Source of the DNA: Gammaproteobacteria bacterium
Lineage (GTDB): Bacteria > Pseudomonadota > Gammaproteobacteria > Nitrococcales > Nitrococcaceae
Direction of reading: 5' to 3'
Assembly: GCA_018334525.1 (NCBI GenBank)
Contig: JAGXLT010000010.1
Span: 1 to 10,921, forward strand
Length of the DNA stretch: 10,921 nt
Part shown: in pieces, positions 1 through 7,485 of the stretch
How the letters are laid out: the number at the start of each line of letters is the position of its first letter
How positions within the stretch are numbered: position 1 is the first letter of the stretch
Notes under the pieces: model-generated
Databases searched by the model: none
What the model saw: only the letters and a program-made list of their open reading frames with translations
Told to the model about the DNA's origin: nothing
Made by a program: the position numbers and the translations under genes

Positions 1-659
1 TGCGTCAGACCATCAAGGGCTTCGACAGGGCCGGCCAGCAGGAGTTTGTGGCGGACGCGGCTACCCGGGCCCAGCAGTTCGGTTGCCTCAAGGTCGGTCT
101 GGTTGAACATGACACGCGGGGCGAGGCTGGCAAAGCCATCACCACGATCTGGCTCCAGACTGATGACCGCGGCAATCTCGAACTCAAGCGCACCCAGAGA
201 GATTGCATCGCCAACCGAGACACCCAAGAGTCCGAGCAAGCGCGACTCCACCCAGGCTGTCCCGGATGCGGGCACCGAGTCAGGCGTCATTTCTGGCTGT
301 CCGGGTTCTGCCTGAATGCGCAGCTCACCGCGCAGCGGGTAGGTGGAGTTCACCGCTTTAGCGGACACCAACCGATTTTCATCGCTTGCCAGAACAACGG
401 TGGGAAAGACGGCGATTTGGGCAGTGCGTAAGCCGGCCGTCTCGGCACGTTCCACCCAATCCGCAGGAATCGGTTGGGAATATTCAACGGCGCGATCGGC
501 AGCCAGCAGGTCTGCTGCGCGCAATTCGGTTGCCGCGGAGACGCGCTCCGCCAACCAGGCCACACCGGTGACTGCCGCTACGGCAATGACCACCGCCATC
601 GCCAGTAAACGCAGCTCGCCCCCGCGCCAGTCGCGATACAGTAAACGCAGCGCGAGCAT
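1..659 (-). CDS. ybbP: FtsX-like ABC transporter permease, YbbP family (3' end cut by window edge)
   Basis: About 219 N-terminal codons are visible and the gene runs off the left edge. This should be the inner-membrane permease partner of the adjacent ATPase. The visible part has a short cytoplasmic start, MLALRLLYRDWRGGELRLL, one membrane helix (about residues 17-36, rich in A and V), then the beginning of a large periplasmic domain of the MacB-core type. It aligns by eye with E. coli YbbP: the segments LLAADRAVEYSQPIP, VKAVNSTYPLRGEL (here AKAVNSTYPLRGEL) and APRVMFNQTDLE match in order. The ATG shares one base with the ybbA stop (TGATG) and follows a strong Shine-Dalgarno GAGGAGG at 667-673, so the two genes are translationally coupled. 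The family resembles lipoprotein or toxin exporters, but the YbbAP substrate is not firmly known to me. One copy of the dispersed 16-bp motif lies at 213-228 and encodes LLGVSVGD. Confidence 0.9.
   Translation of the reverse strand, partial: MLALRLLYRDWRGGELRLLAMAVVIAVAAVTGVAWLAERVSAATELRAADLLAADRAVEYSQPIPADWVERAETAGLRTAQIAVFPTVVLASDENRLVSAKAVNSTYPLRGELRIQAEPGQPEMTPDSVPASGTAWVESRLLGLLGVSVGDAISLGALEFEIAAVISLEPDRGDGFASLAPRVMFNQTDLEATELLGPGSRVRHKLLLAGPVEALDGLT
213..228 (-). repeat. Dispersed 16-bp motif, copy 1 (in ybbP)
   Basis: Exact 9-bp core TGGGTGTCT on the minus strand (218-226), followed by CGGTT. Encodes LLGVSV in YbbP. Confidence 0.85.
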
Positions 660-1354
660 CAGCTTGCCTCCTCACGCAAAAGCCCGTCGCGCAAATAGCG
701 AACGTGCTGACAACGATCGGCTACTGACTGATCGTGGGTGACCAGGATGAGGGTTGTGCCGTGCTGGCGGTTAAGATCAAACAGTAAATCGATGACTTGC
801 TCGCCCGTTTTATGATCAAGATTGCCGGTGGGTTCGTCAGCAAATAAAACGGCGGGGGCGGCAATGAAGGCACGCGCCAGCGCCACGCGTTGCTGCTCAC
901 CACCCGATAACTGAGAGGGGTAGTGGCGAACACGGGCCGCTAAACCCACGCGTTCGAGCGTTTCGCGCGCGCGCTCGGCCGCCCGTGGTTGGCCCGCCAA
1001 CTCCAGCGGTAACATGACATTTTCTAAGGCGGTCAGCCCCGGAAGTAGGTGAAACGCCTGAAATACAAAACCCACATGGCCCTGACGACGGGCCGCACGT
1101 TCGTCCTCATTCAGAGCGGTCAGATCTTCGCCTGATAGCAGCACCTGCCCGGCGCTGGGCAGGTCCAGCCCGGCCAGTAAGCCGAGCAGGGTGGATTTGC
1201 CTGATCCGGATGTGCCTAAAATCGCCCATGAATCGCCTGCATCAATGCTAAGATCAAGGTTTTCAAACAGGCTGATCGGGCCTTCGGCTGCGTCAAAGCG
1301 CATGCTCAACCCCTTGGCCTGCAAAATGGGCTGACTATTGTTGGAATCCGGCAT
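659..1354 (-). CDS. ybbA: ABC transporter ATP-binding protein, YbbA (LolD/MacB-type)
   Basis: 231-residue cytoplasmic ATPase that should power the YbbP permease encoded directly downstream. All ABC signatures are intact: Walker A GTSGSGKST at residues 47-55, Q-loop Q99 in VGFVFQAF, signature LSGGEQQ at 149-155, Walker B VLFADEP at 169-175 with catalytic E174, D-loop GNLD, and H-loop H207 in LVTHD. Length and sequence match E. coli YbbA closely, including the N-terminal MP start, which supports this ATG. A Shine-Dalgarno GAGAGGA lies 8 bases upstream, inside the divergent tesA coding sequence. The start codon shares the palindrome CATG (1352-1355) with the tesA ATG, so its promoter must lie within the 5' part of tesA; I see only an AT-rich patch (about 1367-1395) there and no clear sigma70 pair. 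It lacks the dispersed 16-bp motif. Confidence 0.95.
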   Translation of the reverse strand: MPDSNNSQPILQAKGLSMRFDAAEGPISLFENLDLSIDAGDSWAILGTSGSGKSTLLGLLAGLDLPSAGQVLLSGEDLTALNEDERAARRQGHVGFVFQAFHLLPGLTALENVMLPLELAGQPRAAERARETLERVGLAARVRHYPSQLSGGEQQRVALARAFIAAPAVLFADEPTGNLDHKTGEQVIDLLFDLNRQHGTTLILVTHDQSVADRCQHVRYLRDGLLREEAS

Positions 1355-2015
1355 GCGAGTAATCCTCTCGATTTTATTAGCTCTACTATTTGTTTCTGGG
1401 CTGGCCGCTCAGGCCAGTACACCGGGGGATAACCCTCGCGTGATGGTGCTGGGTGACAGCATCAGCGCGGCGTACAACATGCCCACCGAGGCGGGCTGGG
1501 TCGCGCTGCTTAATGACCGCCTTGCCTCTACCGTGAACGGCGAAGCCATTAATGCCAGCATTAGCGGCGACACCACCGTTAGCGGTCGTACCCGCTTGCC
1601 CGCCGCGCTCGAGCGCCATGAGCCCGATATCGTCATTATCGCACTCGGCGGAAACGATGGCCTTCGCGGCATTTCGTTATCCGAGTTACGCGATAACCTG
1701 ACCCGCATGATCGAAACGACCCGCGCGAGCGGTGCCGAACCGCTGCTCGCCGGCGTCCGCCTTCCCTCCAATTATGGCAGCGCCTTCGTCGATCGGTTCC
1801 TTGGCATCTTCGCCGAAGTGGCCACTGCCACCGATACCGCCTTTGTGCCGATGATCCTGGCCGGCGTGGCTGAAGACCCGTCACTCATGCAGGACGACGG
1901 CATCCATCCCAATACCACCGCGCAGCCGCTTATTCTTGAGACAATCTGGAGCGCTCTGGCGCCGCTGGTACACGCCGACCCGATAGCCCCGGCGGCAGAC
2001 TCACCGTCATCGTAA
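1353..2015 (+). CDS. tesA: Secreted GDSL-family esterase / acyl-CoA thioesterase I / lysophospholipase L1
   Basis: 220 residues from the ATG at 1353. It starts with a Sec signal peptide (MRVILSILLALLF, then a small-residue region ending GLAAQA), so the enzyme should act in the periplasm on esters, thioesters or lysophospholipids. The four SGNH blocks are present: nucleophile S36 in VLGDSISAA, G72 in SGDTT, N101 in ALGGND, and D182/H185 in DGIHPN. An upstream in-frame TTG (1338) would add five residues before the basic end of the signal peptide and has no better ribosome binding site, so I chose the ATG. The gene is divergent from ybbA, the same pairing as in E. coli. The last 86 bases overlap, antisense, the end of the EEP gene. 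The C-terminal tail after about residue 208 is Ala/Pro/Ser rich and probably unstructured. Confidence 0.93.
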   Translation: MRVILSILLALLFVSGLAAQASTPGDNPRVMVLGDSISAAYNMPTEAGWVALLNDRLASTVNGEAINASISGDTTVSGRTRLPAALERHEPDIVIIALGGNDGLRGISLSELRDNLTRMIETTRASGAEPLLAGVRLPSNYGSAFVDRFLGIFAEVATATDTAFVPMILAGVAEDPSLMQDDGIHPNTTAQPLILETIWSALAPLVHADPIAPAADSPSS

Positions 2016-2745
2016 TCGGCAGATGATCGGAGATCGCGGTGTCGATTACCTCGGCCGTCTCTACGGTCAGGCTGGGTGAGACCAGAATATGATCAATATT
2101 GCGGACCGGTCGCCAACTTGGATAAGTCAGCATATCGTGCAGCGGCTCGCGTAAGTCCGTTCGCGCACAGAGGTGTTTAAGCTCGGGGCTGCGCGAGTGG
2201 CAATTCAGATCGCCCATCACAATGACATGCTCCGCATCGATGATGTGCTCAGCGATGTAATCGAGTTGATCCAGCCGCGCGCGCTGGCTTAAGGCAAGGT
2301 GCAGTAAGACCAGTACCAGCTCGTCTTCAGGCGGGCCTAAACGCAGCATCAACGCCCCTCGACCCGGAATGCGGCCCGGCAACCGATGCTCGATGATCTC
2401 ACGGGCTTTAATGCGGCTCAAAAAACCGTTGCTGTGCTGCGCAAATCGCCCCAACGGCCGGTTGGTTTGCGAATACCAATGCGGAAACTCAGCAGTACGC
2501 GCTAAAAACGCGGTCTGATCCACGAAGCCACTGCGCAGACTGCCCGCATCAAGCTCCTGCAGACCGACTAAGTCGAACTGGCTAACCAGATCGGCGATTC
2601 GCCGCAGATTAGGCAGCCGCCCGGCATCGGGAAAAACATGCCGCCAGCCGCGCGTAAAGTACTGATGAAAGTAACGGGTATCGATACCCGCCTGAATGTT
2701 GTAGCTCATCAGCCGCAGCCGCTCGGGCAGCGGTGAGACGGTCAT
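1930..2745 (-). CDS. Endonuclease/exonuclease/phosphatase (EEP) family metal-dependent hydrolase
   Basis: 271 residues with no signal peptide, so probably cytoplasmic. The EEP fold residues are all visible: N16 in MSYNIQAG, E64 in GLQELD (metal ligand), H149 in LLHLALS, D179 and N181 in VMGDLNCHS, D218/H219 in RNIDHILVS, and the terminal D240/H241 in ISDHLPI. The family includes DNases, sphingomyelinases and inositol-phosphate phosphatases; the sequence alone does not fix the substrate. The ATG overlaps the dsbA stop by four bases (ATGA) and is preceded by GGGAG, so it is the last gene of the cytochrome c4-resB-ccsB-dsbA operon. I recall an EEP-type gene next to dsbA in pseudomonads too. The final 20 or so residues, after VSLPP, lie beyond the conserved fold, are Arg/Pro rich, and come from the stretch that overlaps tesA on the other strand. 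Confidence 0.88.
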   Translation of the reverse strand: MTVSPLPERLRLMSYNIQAGIDTRYFHQYFTRGWRHVFPDAGRLPNLRRIADLVSQFDLVGLQELDAGSLRSGFVDQTAFLARTAEFPHWYSQTNRPLGRFAQHSNGFLSRIKAREIIEHRLPGRIPGRGALMLRLGPPEDELVLVLLHLALSQRARLDQLDYIAEHIIDAEHVIVMGDLNCHSRSPELKHLCARTDLREPLHDMLTYPSWRPVRNIDHILVSPSLTVETAEVIDTAISDHLPITMTVSLPPGLSGRRVPAAPERSRLSQE

Positions 2746-3404
2746 TCGCGCTCCCGACTCACCAGCGACTCAGCCACCTCAAGCATACCGGCCTGCCCGC
2801 CTGCCGCGCGCACATCAATCAGATACTTCCCAGCAACCGCAACTGCAGGGGTGCCGGGCACACCATATTCACCCACCAGGCGGTTTGCCTGATTGATCCG
2901 CGAGGTCACGCTAAAAGAGTTCATCGCATCGATCACATCCTGCTCACTGACATCGGCAACGCTCGCGTAAAACGTGGCGACGGCCTCAGCATCAGAGAAT
3001 TGACGGCCCTGCTGGTGGATGGCCTGGAACATTAAGGTGTGGGTGTCTTGGATGATACCCAGCGCATCAGCGGCGTAATAAGCACGCGCCAGCACTTCCC
3101 AGGAACCACGGTTAAAGGTGACCGGCGTGTGTACGACGGTGACCTGATCGCCCATTTGTTCGGCCCACGCCCGCATCTGCGGCTCAAAATCCGCGCAATG
3201 TGGACAGGCATAGGAGAAAAACTCACGTACTTCGACGCCTTCGCCATTCGTCATCAACGGGGCGTCGAGGGTGCGGTAGGCCTGGTTTTGAGCAAACGCT
3301 GATCCGGCGATCATCAGCATGGCTAAAGAGATCGCTAACGAGACACCCACAACAAAACGGCCCAAAAAAAACCCGCCGATTAACCGACGATGTATTGAAT
3401 TCAT
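2742..3404 (-). CDS. dsbA: Periplasmic thiol:disulfide interchange protein DsbA
   Basis: 220 residues. A long signal peptide (basic start MNSIHRR, hydrophobic core about residues 17-33, cleavage likely after AFA at residue 38) exports it to the periplasm. The thioredoxin-fold active site is C67-P-H-C70 in FFSYACPHC, the classic DsbA CPHC dipeptide. The cis-proline loop is GVPGTP (P186). Family role: donates disulfides to secreted proteins and is reoxidised by DsbB, which is not in this window. It starts 3 bases after the ccsB stop, behind a GGGGAG Shine-Dalgarno, and its stop overlaps the EEP start. Placement in the cytochrome c operon fits oxidation of apocytochrome CXXCH thiols. Two copies of the 16-bp motif are embedded. 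One at 3336-3351 codes for VVGVSLA inside the signal peptide, the other at 3038-3053 codes for IQDTHT in the variable helical domain. Confidence 0.95.
   Translation of the reverse strand: MNSIHRRLIGGFFLGRFVVGVSLAISLAMLMIAGSAFAQNQAYRTLDAPLMTNGEGVEVREFFSYACPHCADFEPQMRAWAEQMGDQVTVVHTPVTFNRGSWEVLARAYYAADALGIIQDTHTLMFQAIHQQGRQFSDAEAVATFYASVADVSEQDVIDAMNSFSVTSRINQANRLVGEYGVPGTPAVAVAGKYLIDVRAAGGQAGMLEVAESLVSRERE
3038..3053 (+). repeat. Dispersed 16-bp motif, copy 2 (in dsbA, antisense to gene)
   Basis: TGTGGGTGTCTTGGAT, a full match to the consensus TGTGGGTGTCTYGGWT. Read as dsbA it encodes IQDTHT. Confidence 0.9.
3336..3351 (-). repeat. Dispersed 16-bp motif, copy 3 (in dsbA signal peptide)
   Basis: TGTGGGTGTCTCGTTA; core exact, three mismatches at most in the tail. 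Encodes VGVSL in the hydrophobic core of the DsbA signal peptide. Confidence 0.85.
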
Positions 3405-3407
3405 GAC

Positions 3408-4574
3408 TTAAAGCTCCCCATATGAGTGCAGGCCGGAAAGGAACATGTTCACCCCTAAAAAGGCGAAAGTGGTCACAAACAGACCGATAATGGCCCACCA
3501 GGCCATGACCTTCCCGCGCAGGCCTTTGGTAAAGCGCAAGTGCAGCCAGGCCGCGTAGTTGAGCCATACAATCAGCGCCCAGCTTTCTTTCGGATCCCAT
3601 GACCAGTAGGCGCCCCAGGCCTCTGCCGCCCATAATGCACCGAGCACCGTTGCGACAGTGAAAAAAGCAAAACCCAGCGCGATCGCGCGGTAACTGACAT
3701 CATCAATCTGCTTGAGCGTCGGCAGGCGTGCGGCCCATGGGCTGTCGTCTGCAACGCGAGCTCGGATCAGATACGCTACGCCAAGCATGGCCGCGATGGC
3801 AAAGCAGCCGTAGCCGACGAAGTTTGTCGGCACATGGATTTTCATCCAATAACTATTCAGCGCCGGCACCAAGGGTTCGATTTGATACGCACCGCGATCG
3901 AAGTGGTACCACAGCAAAAAGCCGACTGACGCCGAAATGATCAGCAGCACCCAAAAGCCCATCGTCCGCGTGCGATGAACACCTTCGTAGTACAGATAAA
4001 TCAAGGCGGTCATCAGGGCAAATAAAACGAACACTTCGTAGAGATTGCTGACCGGAATATAACCGATGCCGCCCTCATACAAATGGGTTTCGTGCCAACG
4101 CACCAGCAAGCCAATCAGGCCCGCGCCCGCGCCCGTCCAGGTCAGTGCCGTACCAACTTTGGAGGCAAATGCATTACCCGTCAGCAGGCCGGCACCATAG
4201 GCCAGCGTGGCAGCGGGAAACAGCGCACTCATCCACATAATGGCCGACTGGCTGGAGCCGATGTATCGCAGGAAAAAATCAGCTTCGGCTGCCGCAAGTT
4301 CGGGATACCGCGAAATCGCAAATAAGCTGATCAGACAGACCGCGCTCATGTAAATCTTCGAGGCCGCCCAGTACCAGCCCATCCACATCATGGTCGCACC
4401 GGTTATCGCAGTAATCACCACCTCGTAGTAGTTCATCGCATCCCACAGCACGATCAGGGTAACCGCCGTGGCGACCACCATCACCGCCGCCCATAGCCAG
4501 TCTTTCCAGCTCAAACGCTGCCAGTAAGACGGTTGCCGCATGTCGCGGATAATTTGGTCGCGAGAAACTGCCAT
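3408..4574 (-). CDS. ccsB: System II cytochrome c biogenesis protein CcsB (ResC/CcsA type, WWD domain)
   Basis: 388-residue polytopic inner-membrane protein with roughly eight hydrophobic segments. The haem-handling WWD signature WGAYWSWDPKE is at residues 320-330, followed by SWALIVWLNYAAWLH. Likely haem-ligand histidines are H247 in MKIHVPTNF and H383 in SGLHSYG near the C terminus. The motif PVSNLYE at 174-180 is also typical of this family. With ResB it forms the System II synthase that moves haem to the periplasm and joins it covalently to CXXCH motifs. It lies 4 bases after the resB stop with AAGGA as ribosome binding site, and 3 bases before dsbA, so it is surely cotranscribed with both. 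Naming varies: this WWD subunit is called CcsA in some organisms and CcsB or ResC in others. Confidence 0.95.
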   Translation of the reverse strand: MAVSRDQIIRDMRQPSYWQRLSWKDWLWAAVMVVATAVTLIVLWDAMNYYEVVITAITGATMMWMGWYWAASKIYMSAVCLISLFAISRYPELAAAEADFFLRYIGSSQSAIMWMSALFPAATLAYGAGLLTGNAFASKVGTALTWTGAGAGLIGLLVRWHETHLYEGGIGYIPVSNLYEVFVLFALMTALIYLYYEGVHRTRTMGFWVLLIISASVGFLLWYHFDRGAYQIEPLVPALNSYWMKIHVPTNFVGYGCFAIAAMLGVAYLIRARVADDSPWAARLPTLKQIDDVSYRAIALGFAFFTVATVLGALWAAEAWGAYWSWDPKESWALIVWLNYAAWLHLRFTKGLRGKVMAWWAIIGLFVTTFAFLGVNMFLSGLHSYGEL

Positions 4575-4578
4575 GACG

Positions 4579-6642
4579 CTAATCCTTACTCTTTTGGCTT
4601 ACTGAGCCAAGGTGCTGATCCATCGATCGCGTTAACGATGCGAATTCTTCTTCAAACTGCTCGGGCCGACGCTGATTCACGCCACCCATTAAAACATCCG
4701 TTGTGCCGTCGGGCTTAGGCGTAATCATGGCCCAAACGCGACGATGTGACACGTAAAACAACAGGAAAATCCCAATAATTAACAATGCCGAGCCGGTATA
4801 CACAATGCCTTTACCGGGCGATCGGGTAATCATGAGCCCTGTCGCCTGGCGATATTCAAAGTGATCGAGCTGCAAAATCAGCGGCGCCCCGTACTCGGCA
4901 ACACCGGAAACCGCGTTCATCGCGTCTTCAAAAAAACGCCGATCCGGATCTTCAACCTGCAAGGCAGCCGGCGTAACGCCGCGACGATCGGCCAGCATTT
5001 CAAGATAGATTTCAAACAAGGTACGCTGCAGGACCGCCTGCGAGAATTCACGTAACATCGGCGCATTCGCTGCCCCCTGCACACGTGACTCCAGATGCGC
5101 CTCTACCGCGCCAAATCCGCCATTCAGAAGATAACGAATCATCTCATCAGCGGTGCGTGCGACTTGGCTGACGAGCTGTGGATTCGCGACACCCATTTGG
5201 GTCAGCAGCGTATCTGCGGCGCGTTGTGAGGCCGCATCGACACGATTGCGATCATGTAATGCCTGATGAAACTCCATAAAAAAGTTCATCGATGAACGAT
5301 CATCAATGGGGATATGCAAATAGCGGAACGGCTCACCCTCATCCATGCGCATACCGTGCAGGTAGTACCACTGGTCTTCAACACGCACTGGCGCCATGTA
5401 GGTGTGGTAGTAGCGGGCCTGGCCGGCCTCATCCCGCAACGTGTAGTTAAAGGACGGGCCGCTGTTCACAAATTCGCTGCGCGCACCGGTTCGGGTGACC
5501 GCTCGTGTGTCTCGCTGGATATTTAACAGCTGGAAATCATCGAGCTCAAGCGTCCGTTCCATCGCACCCAGCTCTAAGTTCAAATCTTCGAAAATACGCC
5601 CGCTGATCGGCACTTCTGCACCCGTTCCATCAAGCAGTCGCCCGGTAATTTCCATGCGAGTTCCACCATCGCCAAAGCTGGCCTGATAGATTGTATGGCC
5701 ACGATGAGTTAGCGGATGGTTAACCGAAATCGTCTGCCGAATAGGCTCAGCCAAGTCCGGGTCATGAATCACGAGGTCACTTTCGTACGAGCTGGGCATG
5801 CCATTGGGGTAATGCTCGATGCGAAACTGCTCCACAACAATCTCAAACGGCAGCTCCTGCACCAGATAGCCATCGCGCAGCTGCAAAAAAACCACGCCGC
5901 TGTTGGAGCCTTCCGGGATGTTAACGCTGCCTTGAAACGCACCGGTTTCCGGAGCGATCCAACTTTCACTCGGCACGCGGGAGAGCGGCAGATTTTCTCG
6001 TTCGATGCGAACATCTCCCCGCATTTCCATTAACTTTAAGGGCAGATTGCCGTCCACCAGGCCGCCAATCGCAATCACCACCACCGCCACATGGGTCAGG
6101 ATGTAGCCCAAGCGCATTGAGCGCCCCTGCATCCCACCGATAATAAGGCTGTCGCCGCGCTGCTCAGTGCGGATGCGATAGCCGTGCCCCTGCAGAGCGC
6201 CCGTCGCAACAGCAGCCGCCGTGTCTGTATCTGCTTCGGCCTGCCAGCGTTGATGCTGACTTAATGCCAGCAATGACTGCTCTCGAACATGGGTGCGATA
6301 GCGCGTGACTTCGCGCCACATTGCCGGCATATGTCGCGATACGCACACGCCGGTGGAGAGAATCAGAAAACCAAGAATAAAAAGAAACCATGCCGCTGAG
6401 TAGACATCATAAAGGTTCAGCAGGCGGAAAACTTCAAACCAAAACGGCCCGAATTGAACCAAATAGTCAATGTAGGGCTGGTTTTGCGGCAGCACTGTGC
6501 CGATTACCGATGCGATAGCGACCACGACCAGCAGGCTGATCGCTAGGTTCATCGAGCCAAGGAACTGCAACCAAATCGCGCTGAGCCGTTTTTTACGACG
6601 GCCCCGTGCTTTGGCTGTGATCGAAGCTGCAGTCTGAACCAT
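4579..6642 (-). CDS. resB: System II cytochrome c biogenesis protein ResB
   Basis: 687 residues. Membrane segments are visible at about 31-51 (start of the ResB domain, GSMNLAISLL), 82-99, 179-197 and 610-631. A large periplasmic domain of some 400 residues lies between the third and fourth. ResB-family landmarks include VNHPLTHRGHTIYQASFGD at about 308-325 and RSPGKGIVYTGS directly before the last helix. It is the partner of the WWD protein CcsB and is thought to chaperone haem and apocytochrome. The length is ordinary for proteobacterial ResB. A charged cytoplasmic tail follows the last helix. The ribosome binding site is weak (GCCGG just upstream). Only an 8/9 version of the dispersed motif (5187-5195) occurs in this 2-kb gene. 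Confidence 0.95.
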   Translation of the reverse strand: MVQTAASITAKARGRRKKRLSAIWLQFLGSMNLAISLLVVVAIASVIGTVLPQNQPYIDYLVQFGPFWFEVFRLLNLYDVYSAAWFLFILGFLILSTGVCVSRHMPAMWREVTRYRTHVREQSLLALSQHQRWQAEADTDTAAAVATGALQGHGYRIRTEQRGDSLIIGGMQGRSMRLGYILTHVAVVVIAIGGLVDGNLPLKLMEMRGDVRIERENLPLSRVPSESWIAPETGAFQGSVNIPEGSNSGVVFLQLRDGYLVQELPFEIVVEQFRIEHYPNGMPSSYESDLVIHDPDLAEPIRQTISVNHPLTHRGHTIYQASFGDGGTRMEITGRLLDGTGAEVPISGRIFEDLNLELGAMERTLELDDFQLLNIQRDTRAVTRTGARSEFVNSGPSFNYTLRDEAGQARYYHTYMAPVRVEDQWYYLHGMRMDEGEPFRYLHIPIDDRSSMNFFMEFHQALHDRNRVDAASQRAADTLLTQMGVANPQLVSQVARTADEMIRYLLNGGFGAVEAHLESRVQGAANAPMLREFSQAVLQRTLFEIYLEMLADRRGVTPAALQVEDPDRRFFEDAMNAVSGVAEYGAPLILQLDHFEYRQATGLMITRSPGKGIVYTGSALLIIGIFLLFYVSHRRVWAMITPKPDGTTDVLMGGVNQRRPEQFEEEFASLTRSMDQHLGSVSQKSKD

Positions 6643-6750
6643 GAGTGCCGGCCGGTTAGGTTACTCGTTTACTGAATTCACCATAGTTGACCACAGCAAA
6701 CCCGAAAAATTCTTGGCCTATATCAACCCCCGCTTCGTAGCGGCGATTAT
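6643..6750. other. resB / cytochrome c4 spacer with a small hairpin
   Basis: This 108-bp spacer is the only sizeable gap in the minus-strand operon. It contains a perfect 5-bp hairpin, CCGCT-TCGT-AGCGG, at 6730-6743. On the minus strand no U-run follows the hairpin, so it does not look like an intrinsic terminator, and transcription from cytochrome c4 could read through into resB. I found no convincing sigma70 promoter pair for resB in the spacer. Confidence 0.35.
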
Positions 6751-7392
6751 TTATTCGGCGCCGGCCAGATCCCGCGGATAAAGGCCTCGAATGTAACTTG
6801 ACAGCGCTTGGATCTCTTCATCAGAAAGCTCTGCGGCAATTTCCGTCATCACTGAAGCCTGGCCGTAGCCTGCACGCTCACCACTGCGATAGAGCATGAG
6901 TTGATCCATCGTGTAGGTCACTTTCTGACCACTCAAACGCGGATAGCCGCTGCCCGGAATGCCTGAGCCGCCCGGTCCGTGACATGCAACGCAAGCCGGG
7001 ACGCCGCGCTCAGTAATACCGCCCATGTAGATGTTGCGGCCCAAATCCACCAGTTCTTCATTCGCTTCGCCCACTTCCGGCTCTAAGCCCGCGTAGTAGA
7101 CTGCCAGATCAGCCATCGTTTGCTCATCTAAATTAGCGGCCTGGCCCAGCATGATGGCGTTATTGCGCTCGCCGCTTTTATAAAAGGTAAGCTGATCGTA
7201 GATGTAGTCGGCATGCTGCCCGGCAAGGTTGGGCCATTCGTCAACCATGCTATTCCCGACAGGGCCATGACAGGCAATACAGGCAGCGGCAGCTTGTTCC
7301 CCGCGCGTGGGGTCTGCGTTTTCCAGCTGCGCAGCCACGGGGCCTGCGGTTAACAGAAGGGTGATGAGCGCAATCAGCGGCTTGAAGGTCAT
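6751..7392 (-). CDS. cc4: Dihaem cytochrome c4
   Basis: 213 residues from the ATG at 7392. A signal peptide (MTFKPLIALITLLL, cleavage likely after PVAA at 21) exports it to the periplasm. There are two homologous cytochrome c domains: haem 1 at C38-I-A-C-H42 with likely axial Met M81 (NAIMLGQA), and haem 2 at C134-V-A-C-H138 with likely axial Met M182 (ASVMTEIA). Cytochrome c4 passes electrons between the bc1 complex and terminal oxidases, often cbb3. A longer form from a TTG at 7416 would put eight residues, including Arg and Lys, before the signal peptide. The promoter found at 7426-7454 predicts transcription starting near 7419, after that TTG, so the ATG is preferred. First gene of the operon with resB, ccsB, dsbA and the EEP hydrolase. 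Confidence 0.95.
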   Translation of the reverse strand: MTFKPLIALITLLLTAGPVAAQLENADPTRGEQAAAACIACHGPVGNSMVDEWPNLAGQHADYIYDQLTFYKSGERNNAIMLGQAANLDEQTMADLAVYYAGLEPEVGEANEELVDLGRNIYMGGITERGVPACVACHGPGGSGIPGSGYPRLSGQKVTYTMDQLMLYRSGERAGYGQASVMTEIAAELSDEEIQALSSYIRGLYPRDLAGAE

Positions 7393-7425
7393 GATGGTCT
7401 TTACTCTCGAGTACAATCGCTGGAA

Positions 7426-7454
7426 TTTATACCAATGGGCCCGGCAGGGGTCAA
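7426..7454 (-). promoter_or_regulatory. sigma70-type promoter of the cytochrome c4 operon
   Basis: On the minus strand a -35 box TTGACC (7454-7449) is followed after exactly 17 bases by a -10 box TATAAA (7431-7426). Each box differs from consensus at one position. The predicted start is near 7419, giving a leader of about 27 bases to the cytochrome c4 ATG at 7392. The promoter overlaps the region in front of, or at the 5' end of, the divergent engB gene. Confidence 0.6.
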
Positions 7455-7472
7455 TCGACTTAACGAACTTCT

Positions 7473-7478
7473 AGAGGA
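7473..7478 (+). promoter_or_regulatory. engB Shine-Dalgarno deciding a TTG start
   Basis: AGAGGA sits 7 bases before an in-frame TTG at 7486. The alternative ATG at 7435 has no recognisable ribosome binding site. Starting at the TTG gives M-S-I-D-Y-R-Q, which matches the short N terminus of E. coli EngB. Confidence 0.7.
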
Positions 7479-7485
7479 TAACACT

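Noticed and set aside
343..741. 132-codon plus-strand open frame over the ybbA/ybbP junction
   Set aside because: Antisense to two recognised genes, low-complexity Ser/Ala/Arg composition typical of a reverse-strand shadow.
731..746. CGTGGGTGACCAGG resembling the dispersed motif
   Set aside because: The core is broken (GGGTGAC instead of GGGTGTC), and the bases are explained by the conserved ABC H-loop codons LVTHDQ.
3223..3633. 136-codon minus-strand open frame spanning the ccsB/dsbA junction
   Set aside because: It lies in another frame across two well-supported genes (CcsB WWD region and DsbA active site), so it is a shadow.
5504..5520. CGTGTGTCTCGCTGGAT in resB as a further motif copy
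   Set aside because: Two core mismatches and a shifted GGAT tail; not distinguishable from chance.
6730..6743. Small hairpin after cytochrome c4 as an intrinsic terminator
   Set aside because: Only 5 bp of stem and no U-run on the transcribed strand.
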